From assembly GCF_900290235.1 (NCBI RefSeq), contig NZ_OLMK01000073.1:1-64000 (forward strand): a stretch of 64,000 bases of DNA, written 5' to 3'. The position numbers and the translations under genes are program-made. Under the pieces are notes generated by a model. The model was given only the letters and a program-made list of their open reading frames with translations, made no database searches and was not told where the DNA came from. Source of the stretch: Streptomyces sp. MA5143a. GTDB taxonomy: Bacteria; Actinomycetota; Actinomycetes; Streptomycetales; Streptomycetaceae. Shown here piece after piece: positions 8,572 through 17,621 of the stretch; the first letter of the stretch is position 1, and each line of letters starts with the position of its first letter.

Positions 8572-8988
8572 TTACGCGCCTGCCGGCTGTCGGACGTTCG
8601 CCCGGACCCAGTCCACGATCGACGCCGTCGTCGCCCCGGGCGTGAAGATCTCGGCGACGCCCTTCTCCTTGAGGGGCGCGATGTCGGCCTCGGGGATGAT
8701 GCCGCCGCCGAAGACGAGGATGTCCTCGGCGTCGCGCTGCTTGAGGAGATCGATGACGGCCGCGAAGAGCGTGTTGTGGGCGCCCGAGAGGATGGACAGG
8801 CCGATCGCGTCGGCGTCCTCCTGGATCGCGGTGTCGACGATCTGCTCCGGAGTCTGGTGAAGGCCGGTGTAGATGACCTCCATACCGGCGTCGCGCAGCG
8901 CCCGCGCGATCACCTTGGCCCCGCGATCGTGGCCGTCGAGTCCCGGCTTGGCCACCACCACGCGGATCGGACCGGCTGCCACACCCAT
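8572..8988 (-). CDS. icmB: isobutyryl-CoA mutase small (B12-binding) subunit
   Basis: 138 aa. I chose the ATG at 8988 because it follows GGAGGCAGTG; an ATG 12 nt upstream would place that site inside the gene. The cobalamin-binding signature DGHDRG (in KPGLDGHDRGAKV) supplies the lower axial His. Later SILSGAH and VFGGGIIP complete the Rossmann-like B12 domain. At this size it is the stand-alone small subunit that pairs with IcmA in interconverting isobutyryl-CoA and n-butyryl-CoA, linking valine breakdown to polyketide precursor supply. icmA is not in the window; separate icmA and icmB loci are known in Streptomyces. A methylmalonyl-CoA mutase-like small subunit is the alternative. Confidence 0.88.
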   Translation of the reverse strand: MGVAAGPIRVVVAKPGLDGHDRGAKVIARALRDAGMEVIYTGLHQTPEQIVDTAIQEDADAIGLSILSGAHNTLFAAVIDLLKQRDAEDILVFGGGIIPEADIAPLKEKGVAEIFTPGATTASIVDWVRANVRQPAGA

Positions 8989-9682
8989 CACTGCCTCCAT
9001 GAAACGACTACACCCATCCGTAACAGAGCACGGCCGTCATTACCGCACGTACCGCGAAAACCGCACATATCACTACCCGCCGCACCGGGTATGTCCGCAT
9101 GCCATCCGTTCCGTGGAACAGCTACCCGCACCACATACCGGGGAAGTGAACGAACGTTATCCCCAGCATCCCGCAACCGGCAGTTTCGCGGTGGAGACCG
9201 AGGGGGAAATCACACGATGGGACACGTTCGCCGCGCACCGTTCCCGGTTCTCGCGGCTCACGCGTCGCGGGGATCGAGGTGCCACGGCAGCCGTGCCGGG
9301 CACCTCAGCCCCCGTGCCGCGCGCGCCGTGAACGGGAGCGGGCGCACAGGAAGGCCGTCAGCAAGGTGTCGCACCACCCTCGCCGTTCACGGGAGCCACG
9401 GCGAAGGAGGATCGACACCGGCGGACGGCGGACGGCAGGACAGCGGGGCCAGAAGGAGGATCGACGGCTCCCGTAGCGTCATCGACGCCTCACGCGTCGC
9501 GGGCGCACCACGCGTTGCAAAGATCGGAGGCATCCGGACACCCCGGATGTACGCGGACGCACCAGGCGCCGCAGACGATCAGGCTTCGCGTCCACGCCGC
9601 CCGCCAACCGCGCCGCGGGCCTTCCACTAGGGCATACGGGGGACGCCGGCCGTCCGACCGTCTGCCGACGGGAGGGTCGGGC
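8989..9682. other. 694-bp intergenic region upstream of the lipase
   Basis: No supported gene. It separates divergent icmB and the lipase and so must hold both promoters, but I could not pick convincing boxes. Two copies of a GAAGGAGGATCGAC-like string occur near 9400-9465. An ORF running in from 9515 joins the lipase but lacks a ribosome-binding site and has an unlikely Arg/Pro-rich composition. Confidence 0.5.
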
Positions 9683-10543
9683 ATGAAGGTCACCAGGGCG
9701 GCGGCGCCCCTTCTTCCGCTCTGCGAGCGACTCCTGCCCACAAGACTGACCGGCCTCTCGGTCGCCCTGCTCAAGGCGACCGCCCTGGAACTGGCGATCC
9801 TCGCCGGACACCTGCTGCTCTACCCGTCCGGGATCATCCAGGAGCGCCGGACCACGCCCGCGCCCCCTTCGGCGGACGCGCCCCGCCTGCCGACGGAGGA
9901 CAAGCCTCCGGTCGTGCTCCTGCACGGATTCATCGACAACCGCTCGGTGTTCGTCCTGCTGCGCCGCGCCCTCGCCCAGGACGGCGGCCGGCACCTGGAG
10001 TCCCTCAACTACTCGCCTCTGACCTTCGACATCCGCGCCGCCGCCGAGTTGCTGGGCCGGCACATCGAGGACATCTGCGAACGCACGGGCCGGGAGCGGG
10101 TCGACGTCGTCGGGCACAGCCTGGGCGGGCTGATAGCGCGGTACTACGTGCAGCGGCTCGGCGGCGATCGCCGCGTCCGTACACTCGTCACGCTCGGTAC
10201 CCCGCACGGCGGCACCCAGGTCGCGCCCCTCGCGAACGCGCACCCGATCGTCCGGCAGATGCGGCCGGGCTCGGACGTGCTGGAGGAGTTGCGCGAGCCG
10301 GCGCCGGGCTGCCGTACGCATTTCGTGGCGTTCTGGAGCGATTTCGACCATGTGATGGTTCCGGTGGAGACCGCCTGCGTCGACCATCCGGACCTCATGG
10401 TGCGCAATGTCCAGGTCACCGGCATCGGCCATCTCGCGCTGCCCGTGCACCCCACCGTCGCCGACGAGATCCGCCGGGCGCTGGACGCGGCCCCGACGGC
10501 AACCCGCCCCGCCGCCCGCCCCGGTGGCCTGACGGTGGCGTGA
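9683..10543 (+). CDS. alpha/beta-hydrolase lipase/esterase
   Basis: 286 aa from the ATG at 9683, preceded by GGGAGGG. A hydrophobic segment near residues 22-45 (LSVALLKATALELAILAGHLLLY) could anchor or export the protein. The oxyanion segment VVLLHGFIDN is followed by the nucleophile elbow GHSLGG, then Asp (in VPVETACVDHPDL) and His (GIGHLAL) as likely triad partners. This is the triacylglycerol lipase/esterase family close to Streptomyces LipA-type enzymes. The substrate is unknown. It appears to be a monocistronic gene. Confidence 0.85.
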   Translation: MKVTRAAAPLLPLCERLLPTRLTGLSVALLKATALELAILAGHLLLYPSGIIQERRTTPAPPSADAPRLPTEDKPPVVLLHGFIDNRSVFVLLRRALAQDGGRHLESLNYSPLTFDIRAAAELLGRHIEDICERTGRERVDVVGHSLGGLIARYYVQRLGGDRRVRTLVTLGTPHGGTQVAPLANAHPIVRQMRPGSDVLEELREPAPGCRTHFVAFWSDFDHVMVPVETACVDHPDLMVRNVQVTGIGHLALPVHPTVADEIRRALDAAPTATRPAARPGGLTVA

Positions 10544-10829
10544 CGATGGCGTGACAACAAGGGGCACATCGGCGTAAACCCGGCGCACTTCCGCACGCCC
10601 CCGCCGTGCGCCGGATCCGCGACACCCTTCCGCTCAGCATCCACGCGCCCCACAGGCGACTTGCCCGCGCATCGGGGAGTGCCCGAAACCCCGGAAGTCG
10701 GCCGCCCCACAGGCCCCACACACCCGCCAGTTATCGAACAAACTTCGAACGCAAAGCCAAACTCGTACCCATAGACCGCCGAAAGACGCTCGAATGCCCG
10801 TTTCCTACGACCGTGAAACCCGTTGAAGA

Positions 10830-10859
10830 TTGTCGCGCCCGCGTACCGCCGGGTACAGT
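10830..10859 (+). promoter_or_regulatory. candidate promoter of the M23 peptidase gene
   Basis: TTGTCG (10830-10835), 18 nt, TACAGT (10854-10859), a reasonable housekeeping-type match. The start site would be near 10866, leaving a leader of about 40 nt. GGGTAC overlaps the -10, so a SigB-like stress sigma factor is an alternative. Confidence 0.45.
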
Positions 10860-10907
10860 CACCGCACTGCTCTGCCAGCCCCTGTCGTCGAGGCGAAAGA
10901 GAAGTTG

Positions 10908-12482
10908 GTGAACGATCGTCACCCGTCGGGGACCGCAACATCCCCGGCTCCGGCCTCCGATGCCGACCCGGCGCACTACGCGTCGTACGGCCACCAAGGA
11001 GCCGGTTACGGCGACTTCACCACGTACGGCGATTACTCCGCCACTGGTTTTGACTCCGGCACGGGTGCCCAGGCGAACGCGACCGGAACCTTCGAGACCG
11101 ACCCTCTTTTCGGCGACCTTCCGGGCAACGACGCGGGCACCGGCTCCTACGACGCCTCCCAGTGGTCCACGGGCAGCGACCAGACGCTGAACTACGACCC
11201 GTACGCCGCGCAGCACCAGGCCGCGTACGACACGGGCAACTACGACTCGACGGCCTGGTCCTCCGGTTACGAGCACCTCGCCCAGGTCCCGGGCCAGTCG
11301 CAGGGTCCGGATGCCAGCGGCCAGTGGGACGCGAGCGGCTGGCTGCAGGCCGAACAGCTCGGCCAGAACGATCAGTTGGACGCCGACCAGACCCAGCAGT
11401 GGGTCGGGGTGCAGCACTTCGCGACGGGCGTGTTCGACGCCACGCAGTGGAACACCGACGGCACGCAGACCTCCGACGAGCACGACGGCGGCGCCGCCGA
11501 GTCGTACGACCACGGCGACAGCGCCCCCGAGGTACCCGACGGGCACGAGCACCCCTCCCCCGAAGCCATGGAGTTCGCCCAGCAGGCGACCGCCACGTTC
11601 GAGCAGCTCGCCCCGTACGACGACGATCAAGCCCTCTCCGGTGACGGCGAGTCCGAGCCCGGCGGCGCCGCGCTCCTCGACGACCAGGAGGAGGTCACCC
11701 CGAGCGCCACGGCGAGCCCGGGCCGGGCGGCCGCTCGCGCGGCCTCGCGGTCCCGTCGTCGCGCTCCGGCCAAACGTTCCGCCCTGCTGACGGTGGCCGT
11801 TCCCTCGGCGTGCGTCATGGGTGTCGCCGGTATCGCGGCGGCCTCGGTGGGCATCGGCGGGGGCGAGACGGAGACGACCGCGGCCACCAAGTCGGACGCC
11901 ACCGCCGTGAAGCCGTCCGCCGCCAACAACCAGCTCGACACCCAGCTGGAGAGCCTGTCCGCCCAGGCGGACGACTTCGCCGACCGGGCAAGCCGCACGC
12001 AGGAGCGCATCGACCTGAAGGCCCAGCAGGAGCTGGAGCAGAAGAAGGCGGCGGCCGAGGCGGCCCGCAAGGAGCGGCTGCGGCCGAAGTTCGCGCTGCC
12101 GGTCGCCAAGCACGGGCTCAGCGCGTACTACGGGCAGTCCGGTGTCAACTGGATGTCGCTGCACACCGGTATCGACTTCCCCGTCTCGTACGGCACGCCG
12201 GTGATGGCCGCGACCGACGGTACCGTGCGCACGCAGTGGAATCCGGCCTACGGCAACATGGTCATCGTGACCGCCAAGGACGGCACCGAGACCTGGTACT
12301 GCCACCTCTCCACGTACAAGGTCGCCTCCGGCGCGACGGTCCAGGCCGGCGATGTCATCGCCTACTCGGGCAACTCGGGCAACTCGACCGGCCCGCACCT
12401 GCACTTCGAGGTCCACCCGGCGGGCGGCTCGGCCATAGACCCCCTGCCGTGGCTGCGCAGCCACGGACTGGATCCGACGTAG
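10908..12482 (+). CDS. membrane-linked M23 peptidoglycan endopeptidase
   Basis: 524 aa from the GTG at 10908, preceded by a weak AAAGAGAAG site. The first 270 residues are acidic and low complexity, rich in Tyr, Gly, Asp, Gln and Trp, with repeated YDxxxW-like units. A basic segment (SRSRRRAPAKRS) and a single hydrophobic span (LLTVAVPSACVMGVAGIAAA) follow, then a coiled coil and a C-terminal M23 domain. Zinc ligands are the His/Asp of HTGIDF and the last His of HLHFEV. LytM/M23 enzymes cut peptide cross-links in the wall. The topology implies a long cytoplasmic tail and an outside peptidase, unusual for the family. A strong hairpin follows at 12556-12578. Confidence 0.88.
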   Translation: MNDRHPSGTATSPAPASDADPAHYASYGHQGAGYGDFTTYGDYSATGFDSGTGAQANATGTFETDPLFGDLPGNDAGTGSYDASQWSTGSDQTLNYDPYAAQHQAAYDTGNYDSTAWSSGYEHLAQVPGQSQGPDASGQWDASGWLQAEQLGQNDQLDADQTQQWVGVQHFATGVFDATQWNTDGTQTSDEHDGGAAESYDHGDSAPEVPDGHEHPSPEAMEFAQQATATFEQLAPYDDDQALSGDGESEPGGAALLDDQEEVTPSATASPGRAAARAASRSRRRAPAKRSALLTVAVPSACVMGVAGIAAASVGIGGGETETTAATKSDATAVKPSAANNQLDTQLESLSAQADDFADRASRTQERIDLKAQQELEQKKAAAEAARKERLRPKFALPVAKHGLSAYYGQSGVNWMSLHTGIDFPVSYGTPVMAATDGTVRTQWNPAYGNMVIVTAKDGTETWYCHLSTYKVASGATVQAGDVIAYSGNSGNSTGPHLHFEVHPAGGSAIDPLPWLRSHGLDPT

Positions 12483-12555
12483 CCGTCGCCGATCGGCGTC
12501 AAGCGGCGTACCGGGCGAGATCGAGCCAAGCCGAACAAGATCAGGAACGAGAACC

Positions 12556-12578
12556 GGGCCCCTACTGAGCAGGGGCCC
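12556..12578 (+). terminator. terminator after the M23 gene
   Basis: Perfect 8-bp stem GGGCCCCT/AGGGGCCC with a 7-nt loop, about 75 bp past the stop codon. Confidence 0.65.
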
Positions 12579-12636
12579 GAGCCATGTCACCGGAGGGGCG
12601 GAGGCGTGCCGCCGGCGGCGGAGACGTGCCATCGAA

Positions 12637-12664
12637 GTCGGAGGCTCGTCGCCGAGCCTCCGAC
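12637..12664 (-). terminator. terminator after pcrA
   Basis: Perfect 12-bp stem (GTCGGAGGCTCG pairing with CGAGCCTCCGAC) with loop TCGC, 9 bp past the pcrA stop. Together with the hairpin at 12556-12578 it separates the convergent genes. Confidence 0.7.
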
Positions 12665-12672
12665 GGGTCTCG

Positions 12673-15171
12673 TTACAGCTTCTCCACCGGCGCGTACCGC
12701 AGCAGCAGCCGCTTCGGCTTGGCGTCGCCGAAGTCGATCGTCGCCTCCCCGTTGGCTCCCGTGCCCTTGACGGCGATGACCGTGCCGAGGCCGAACTGGT
12801 CGTGGGTGACGCGGTCACCGACGGCGAGGGAGACCACCGGCTTCTCGTTGGTGCGACGGGTGGCGAAGCCGGACGCGCCCGAGGCGGAGGAACGGGAGCG
12901 CGACGACGACAACGACGACGCGATCCCGCCGACCGGCCCCGAGGACATCGGTGCGGAGCCGCCCTTGCGCTTCCACTCCAGGTAGCTCGCCGGGATCTCC
13001 TCCAGGAAGCGGGACGGCGGGTTGTACGACGGCTGCCCCCAGGCGCTGCGCATCGACGACCGGGTGAGGTAGAGCCGTTCCCGCGCGCGGGTGATGCCGA
13101 CGTAGGCGAGGCGGCGCTCCTCCTCCAGCTCCTTGGTCTGGCCGAGGGCACGCATGTGCGGGAAGACGCCGTCCTCCATGCCCGTCAGGAAGACGACGGG
13201 GAACTCCAGGCCCTTGGCGGTGTGGAGGGTCATGAGCGTGATGACGCCCGAGCCGTCCTCGTCCTCGTCGGGGATCTGGTCGGAGTCGGCGACCAGGGCG
13301 ACCCGCTCCAGGAACTCGGCGAGACTGGCGGGGGTCGCGCCCTCGCCTTCCGCCGCGCCGGCCTCCTGCTCGAACTCCAGGGCCACCGCCGCGAGTTCCT
13401 GGAGGTTCTCGATGCGGGTCTCGTCCTGCGGGTCGGTGGACGCCTGCAACTCGGCCAGGTAGCCCGTGCGTTCGAGGACCGCCTCCAGGACGGTCGCGGG
13501 GCCGGCGCCGGACTCGACGACGGTCCGGAGGTCCTCCATGAGCGTGTTGAACCGCTTGACCGCGTTCGTCGACCGGGCGGCCATGCCGTACGCCTCGTCG
13601 ACGCGCTTCAGTGCCTGCGGGAAGCTGATCTTCTCGCGCTGGGACAGGGCGTCGATCATCGCCTCGGCACGGTCGCCGATGCCCCGCTTGGGGACGTTGA
13701 GGATGCGGCGCAGCGGGACCGAGTCCTCCGGGTTGGCGAGAACGCGCAGGTAGGCCAGGACGTCCCGGACCTCCTTGCGCTCGTAGAAGCGGACGCCGCC
13801 GACGACCTTGTAGGGCAGGCCGACGCGGATGAAGACCTCTTCGAACACACGGGACTGGGCGTTGGTCCGGTAGAAGACGGCGACGTCGCCGGCCTTCGCG
13901 TGGCCCGCGTCCGTGAGGCGGTCTATCTCGTCGGCGACGAACTGGGCCTCGTCGTGCTCGGTGTCGGCGACGTACCCGGTGATCTGCGCGCCGGCGCCCG
14001 CGTTGGTCCACAGGTTCTTGGGGCGGCGGGACTCGTTGCGCTCGATGACGGCGTTGGCGGCGGAGAGGATCGTCTGCGTCGAGCGGTAGTTCTGTTCGAG
14101 CAGGATCGTCGTCGCGTTCGGGTAGTCCTCCTCGAACTGGAGGATGTTGCGGATCGTCGCGCCGCGGAAGGCGTAGATCGACTGGTCGGCGTCACCGACG
14201 ACGCACAGCTCGGCGGGCTGGAGGTCGTACTCGCTGGGGGGCACGTCGACGGGGTGCTCGGAGGTGCCGACCAGCTCCCTGACCAGGGCGTACTGGGCGT
14301 GGTTGGTGTCCTGGTACTCGTCGACGAGGACATGACGGAAACGACGTCGGTAGTGCTCGGCGACATCCGGGAAGGCGCGCAGCAGATTGACCGTCGTCAT
14401 GATCAGGTCGTCGAAGTCGAGGGCGTTCGCCTCGCGGAGGCGGGACTGGTAGAGCGCGTAGGCCTGGGCGAGGGTCTTCTCGAAGCCGTCGGTGGCCTGG
14501 GCGGCGAAGTCCTCCTCGTCGATCAGCTCGTTCTTCAGGTTGCTGATCTTGGCGCTGAAGGACTTGGGCGGGAAGCGCTTGGGGTCGAGGTCCAGATCAC
14601 GGCAGACCAGGGCCATCAGGCGCTTGCTGTCGGCGGCGTCGTAGATCGAGAAGGAGGAGGTGAAGCCCAGCTTCTTGCTCTCGCGGCGCAGGATGCGGAC
14701 GCAGGCGCTGTGGAAGGTCATGACCCACATCGCGTTCGCCCGCGGCCCGACGAGCTGCTCGACGCGCTCCTTCATCTCGCCCGCGGCCTTGTTGGTGAAG
14801 GTGATCGCGAGGATCTGGCCCGGGTGGACGTTCCGCTCGCCGAGCAGGTGGGCGATGCGGTGGGTGAGCACACGGGTCTTGCCGGAGCCGGCACCGGCCA
14901 CGATGAGCAGGGGGGAGCCGGCGTGCACGACGGCCGCGCGCTGGTTCTCGTTCAGCCCGTCCAGCAGGGCCGCCGCGTCGATCGCGGGGCGTGGGGCGCC
15001 GTCGCGGTAGTAGGTGTCCCGGTCCGGCGGCACGTCGAACTTCCCGCCGAACAGATCGTCCGGAATCGACTCCGGCGCATGATCGTCCTCGGGCGGCGGC
15101 GGAGGTTCCTCGCCATGGCCGCGGGGGGCCTGGAGGTCCGCCAGGAAGCTGTCGTCAAAGAGGCTGCTCAT
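12673..15171 (-). CDS. pcrA: ATP-dependent DNA helicase PcrA/UvrD
   Basis: 832 aa, a superfamily 1A helicase. In order: Q-motif LNENQRAAV, Walker A AGAGSGKT, motif Ia TFTNKAAGEM, Walker B VDEYQDTN, motif III GDADQSIYAFRGA, motif IV QNYRST, motif V LMTLHTAKGLEFPVV and motif VI VGITRARERL. The tail after about residue 740 ends in a domain resembling the PcrA C-terminal Tudor-like fold (VGDRVTHDQFGLGTVIAV), which binds RNA polymerase. It unwinds DNA in excision repair and at transcription-replication conflicts. The extra 80-residue N-terminus is acidic and Pro-rich. A damage-type promoter (15181-15203) lies immediately upstream, so the mRNA may be almost leaderless. Confidence 0.95.
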   Translation of the reverse strand: MSSLFDDSFLADLQAPRGHGEEPPPPPEDDHAPESIPDDLFGGKFDVPPDRDTYYRDGAPRPAIDAAALLDGLNENQRAAVVHAGSPLLIVAGAGSGKTRVLTHRIAHLLGERNVHPGQILAITFTNKAAGEMKERVEQLVGPRANAMWVMTFHSACVRILRRESKKLGFTSSFSIYDAADSKRLMALVCRDLDLDPKRFPPKSFSAKISNLKNELIDEEDFAAQATDGFEKTLAQAYALYQSRLREANALDFDDLIMTTVNLLRAFPDVAEHYRRRFRHVLVDEYQDTNHAQYALVRELVGTSEHPVDVPPSEYDLQPAELCVVGDADQSIYAFRGATIRNILQFEEDYPNATTILLEQNYRSTQTILSAANAVIERNESRRPKNLWTNAGAGAQITGYVADTEHDEAQFVADEIDRLTDAGHAKAGDVAVFYRTNAQSRVFEEVFIRVGLPYKVVGGVRFYERKEVRDVLAYLRVLANPEDSVPLRRILNVPKRGIGDRAEAMIDALSQREKISFPQALKRVDEAYGMAARSTNAVKRFNTLMEDLRTVVESGAGPATVLEAVLERTGYLAELQASTDPQDETRIENLQELAAVALEFEQEAGAAEGEGATPASLAEFLERVALVADSDQIPDEDEDGSGVITLMTLHTAKGLEFPVVFLTGMEDGVFPHMRALGQTKELEEERRLAYVGITRARERLYLTRSSMRSAWGQPSYNPPSRFLEEIPASYLEWKRKGGSAPMSSGPVGGIASSLSSSRSRSSASGASGFATRRTNEKPVVSLAVGDRVTHDQFGLGTVIAVKGTGANGEATIDFGDAKPKRLLLRYAPVEKL

Positions 15172-15180
15172 CGCTCTCCG

Positions 15181-15203
15181 AGTCTAGGCGCCCCCACTGA
15201 CAG
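15181..15203 (-). promoter_or_regulatory. PafBC/RecA-NDp-type damage promoter of pcrA
   Basis: Read on the minus strand: CTGTCAGTG, 8-nt spacer, TAGACT. This matches TTGTCRGTG-N8-TANNNT except for the first base. The -10 ends 9 nt before the ATG, so the mRNA would start within a few bases of the start codon. UvrD/PcrA helicases belong to the LexA-independent damage regulon in mycobacteria as I recall it, which fits. Confidence 0.65.
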
Positions 15204-15371
15204 CGAGGGGCCGCCCCGGGAAGTCCGTGCGGGCACGCTCCGAGCCGCGCCCCACGGAGCCGTCGGCCACCGGTCGCGCCCACCTCATCACGGTGAGCGA
15301 TCGAACGTAGCACCTGTCGTGTCCGCGAGGCCAAGGTCACGAAAACGTATCGGGCATATCGAACATCAACC

Positions 15372-15401
15372 TTCACACGGACCACACCAGTTGGCTAGCG
15401 T
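15372..15401 (+). promoter_or_regulatory. promoter of the riboswitch/NlpC transcript
   Basis: TTCACA (15372-15377), 18 nt, TAGCGT (15396-15401). Transcription would start near 15408, just before the folded leader. A similarly spaced pair with an identical -10 precedes the second NlpC/P60 gene (17592-17621). Confidence 0.5.
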
Positions 15402-15430
15402 CTTGGGTCAGGCCGTACGACCCAACCGGC

Positions 15431-15612
15431 GAACGTCGCCGGGCCGCACGGCCTCCGCCGAGTCCGGTGCGCCTCTCCACGGCAGCCGGAGCCGGGGACC
15501 CACCGACCTCTGGGGTGAATCGACCCGTCCGCCGCACGCGGCGAGGGCCGTAGGGCAAACCTTCCGAAAGCTTGCGCCCGAACCCGACAGCTAACTCGGT
15601 AGGCGGACTACG
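15431..15612 (+). promoter_or_regulatory. c-di-AMP (ydaO/yuaA-type) riboswitch
   Basis: The leader contains the conserved blocks of this class in order: GCCGAGTCCGGTGC, GGAGCCGGGGACCCA, TGGGGTGAATC, a GGCCGTAGGGCAAACCTTCCG block, then CCCGAACCCGACAGCTAAC and GGTAGGCGGA. It ends at the ribosome-binding site (GGAAGGAG) of the NlpC/P60 gene. In actinobacteria this riboswitch commonly controls wall hydrolases and resuscitation factors, with ligand usually reducing expression. The exact 5' boundary is approximate. Confidence 0.9.
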
Positions 15613-15629
15613 GAAGGAGTCGCCGAACC

Positions 15630-16850
15630 ATGGCGCCGCACCGCAAGCCGCGTCCGACCGGCCGGACGCGCGCGGGCATCCGCACCCCCGCTCTCGCCAC
15701 CGCCGCCCTCACCTCCGTGGCCCTGCTCTCCCAGACGGCCACCGCCGCCCCCTCGACCGACGACAAGCCGAGTCTGGAGGAGGTCGAGAAGAAGGTAGGC
15801 GACCTCTACCGCCAGGCGGAGACGGCGACCGAGAAGTACAACTCGGTCAAGGAGAAGACCACAAAGCAGAAGAAACAGGTCGAAAGTCTCCTCGACGACG
15901 TCGCGAAGCGGACAGAAAGGCTCAACGAAGCGCGCGAGGAGCTGGGTTCGTACGCGGCCGCCCAGTACCGGACGGGCGCGGCCGCACCCGACACGGCGGC
16001 CCTGCTCCTGGCGGACGACCCGCAGGAGTACTTCGCCCAGAACCAGTTGATGGACCGGCTGACGGACCGCCAGCAGGAGGCCGTCGAGGGGTACGTCGCG
16101 CAGCAGGCGGAGACCTCGCAGCGGCGCCAGGAGGCGTCCGAGGGCCTGGAGCAGCTCACCGAGTCGCAGAACGCCCTCAAGTCCAGCAAGGCCAAGGTCC
16201 AGGCGAAACTCGCCGCGGCCCGCGAACTGCTCTCCCAGCTCACCGCCGAGGAGAAGGCCCGGCTCGCGGACATCGAGCAGCGGAAGCAGGAGGAGGCCGA
16301 CCGCAAGGCGGAGGAGCTGGCACGGCAGCAGGCGGCGGCCGAGTCACGGGCCGAGTCGGCCCAGGAGACACAGGAAGCCCCTCAGGACACCTCCACCTCC
16401 CCGTCCACGCCTCCGTCCCCGTCCACGCCTCCGTCCCCGTCCCCGTCCCCGTCCACCGAGACCACGACGACGGTCGACGACTCGGCCTACGCCACGAAGG
16501 CCGCCAAGGCCCTCGCCTTCGCCCGCGCGCAGATCGGCAAGCCGTACGTCTGGGGTGCCACCGGCCCCGGGTCCTACGACTGCTCCGGCCTCACCCAGGC
16601 CGCCTGGAAGGCCGCCGGTGTCGACCTCCCCCGCACCACCTACGACCAGGTCAACGCCGGTACGACCGTCGCGCTCTCCGCGGCCCGCCCCGGCGACCTG
16701 ATCTTCTTCTACGACAACATCGGCCACGTCGGCCTCTACATCGGCAACGGCATGATGATCCACGCCCCGAAGCCGGGCACCTACGTCCGCGAGGAGTCGA
16801 TCTTCTACGACGGCGAGTCCTCCATCCACAGCGTGGTGCGGCCGGCGTAA
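15630..16850 (+). CDS. secreted NlpC/P60 endopeptidase under riboswitch control
   Basis: 406 aa with an N-terminal signal peptide (basic APHRKPRPTGRTR, then TPALATAALTSVALLSQTATAA). Residues 45-250 are a long coiled coil. A Ser/Pro/Thr linker (SPSTPPSPSTPPSPSPSP) leads to a C-terminal C40 domain: catalytic Cys in YDCSGLTQAA, His in NIGHVGLYIG, and a third His in MIHAP. These enzymes cut peptidoglycan stem peptides; the coiled coil resembles the autoinhibitory/FtsEX-binding arm of RipC/PcsB-type hydrolases. GGAAGGAG lies 10 nt before the ATG, at the end of the c-di-AMP riboswitch, so expression should follow osmotic/c-di-AMP status. Confidence 0.92.
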   Translation: MAPHRKPRPTGRTRAGIRTPALATAALTSVALLSQTATAAPSTDDKPSLEEVEKKVGDLYRQAETATEKYNSVKEKTTKQKKQVESLLDDVAKRTERLNEAREELGSYAAAQYRTGAAAPDTAALLLADDPQEYFAQNQLMDRLTDRQQEAVEGYVAQQAETSQRRQEASEGLEQLTESQNALKSSKAKVQAKLAAARELLSQLTAEEKARLADIEQRKQEEADRKAEELARQQAAAESRAESAQETQEAPQDTSTSPSTPPSPSTPPSPSPSPSTETTTTVDDSAYATKAAKALAFARAQIGKPYVWGATGPGSYDCSGLTQAAWKAAGVDLPRTTYDQVNAGTTVALSAARPGDLIFFYDNIGHVGLYIGNGMMIHAPKPGTYVREESIFYDGESSIHSVVRPA

Positions 16851-16884
16851 CCGTACGGCCGGCTCGCCGGGGAGGCGGGCCGGC

Positions 16885-17238
16885 TCAGGTCCAGAGCACC
16901 GCGATGAAGATGTTCGCCATGGTGAGTGCGCCCACCAGCCCGAACAGCGACTTGTCCACCGTCTCCTCGTCACGCTTGACGTACACCAGCCCCAGGATCA
17001 CGACCAGCAGCGCCATCTTGATGCCGATCTTGATGTTGTTGACGGGCTGGTCGTCCGCCTGGTTGAGGCCGACGAGGATCGCTCCGGTGATCAGCATGGT
17101 GAGCGCGCCGTGCAGCATGGCGGGGACGAAGCGGGCGGTGCCCTGGCCCATGGCCTTCATCTGGGTGAGGAAACCGCCGAGGAGAGCGGCGATCCCGATG
17201 ATGTGGAGCGCGACGAAGAGGTGGATGAGTACGTCCAT
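16885..17238 (-). CDS. small four-helix integral membrane protein
   Basis: 117 aa with about four membrane helices: LIHLFVALHIIGIAALLGGFL, an AMLHGALTMLITGAILVGL stretch, KMALLVVILGLVYV and LVGALTMANIFIAVL. A short DEETVDKS loop lies between the last two. I do not recognise a function. Conserved His residues in the first helix could bind haem or metal, but this is speculative. It stands alone on the minus strand between two NlpC/P60 genes. Confidence 0.8.
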   Translation of the reverse strand: MDVLIHLFVALHIIGIAALLGGFLTQMKAMGQGTARFVPAMLHGALTMLITGAILVGLNQADDQPVNNIKIGIKMALLVVILGLVYVKRDEETVDKSLFGLVGALTMANIFIAVLWT

Positions 17239-17591
17239 GGGCGGAGCCTAATGAGGAGGCGACGACCGGCCGGGCACCGGATGGCGGGGTGCTGCCCCTC
17301 TCCGGCGTGAGGTGCCGCCGAGGGCGGAGGACTGCCGGGCGCGGGGAGGCTTCCGGGGGTGAGGGCTTCCGGGTGCGGGGGCTTCCGCATGTGGGCCAGG
17401 CCCCTGCGACGCCGCAACCGGTGAGGGCGGGATCGATCTTGCATATATGCGCCCCATAGCACCGTCGTGCCCCGCCCGGCCGGGAATCGCCGCATCGGTC
17501 ATCGCGCAGCGTGATTGCGGCGACGCCAGGACGAGATCACGGTCACATACGGTCACCTCGCGGTCGGTGCGCGCCACTTCCGTACAACGCG

Positions 17592-17621
17592 TTACCGGCT
17601 CGACACAGTCAGGTTTAGCGT
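17592..17621 (+). promoter_or_regulatory. candidate promoter of the second NlpC/P60 gene
   Basis: TTACCG (17592-17597), 18 nt, TAGCGT (17616-17621). This predicts an untranslated leader of about 185 nt. I looked for the ydaO-type riboswitch blocks in that leader and did not find them. Confidence 0.35.

Noticed and set aside
12802..15594. 930-codon plus-strand open frame opposite pcrA
   Set aside because: Antisense shadow of a certain helicase gene; composition implausible and overlaps the riboswitch.
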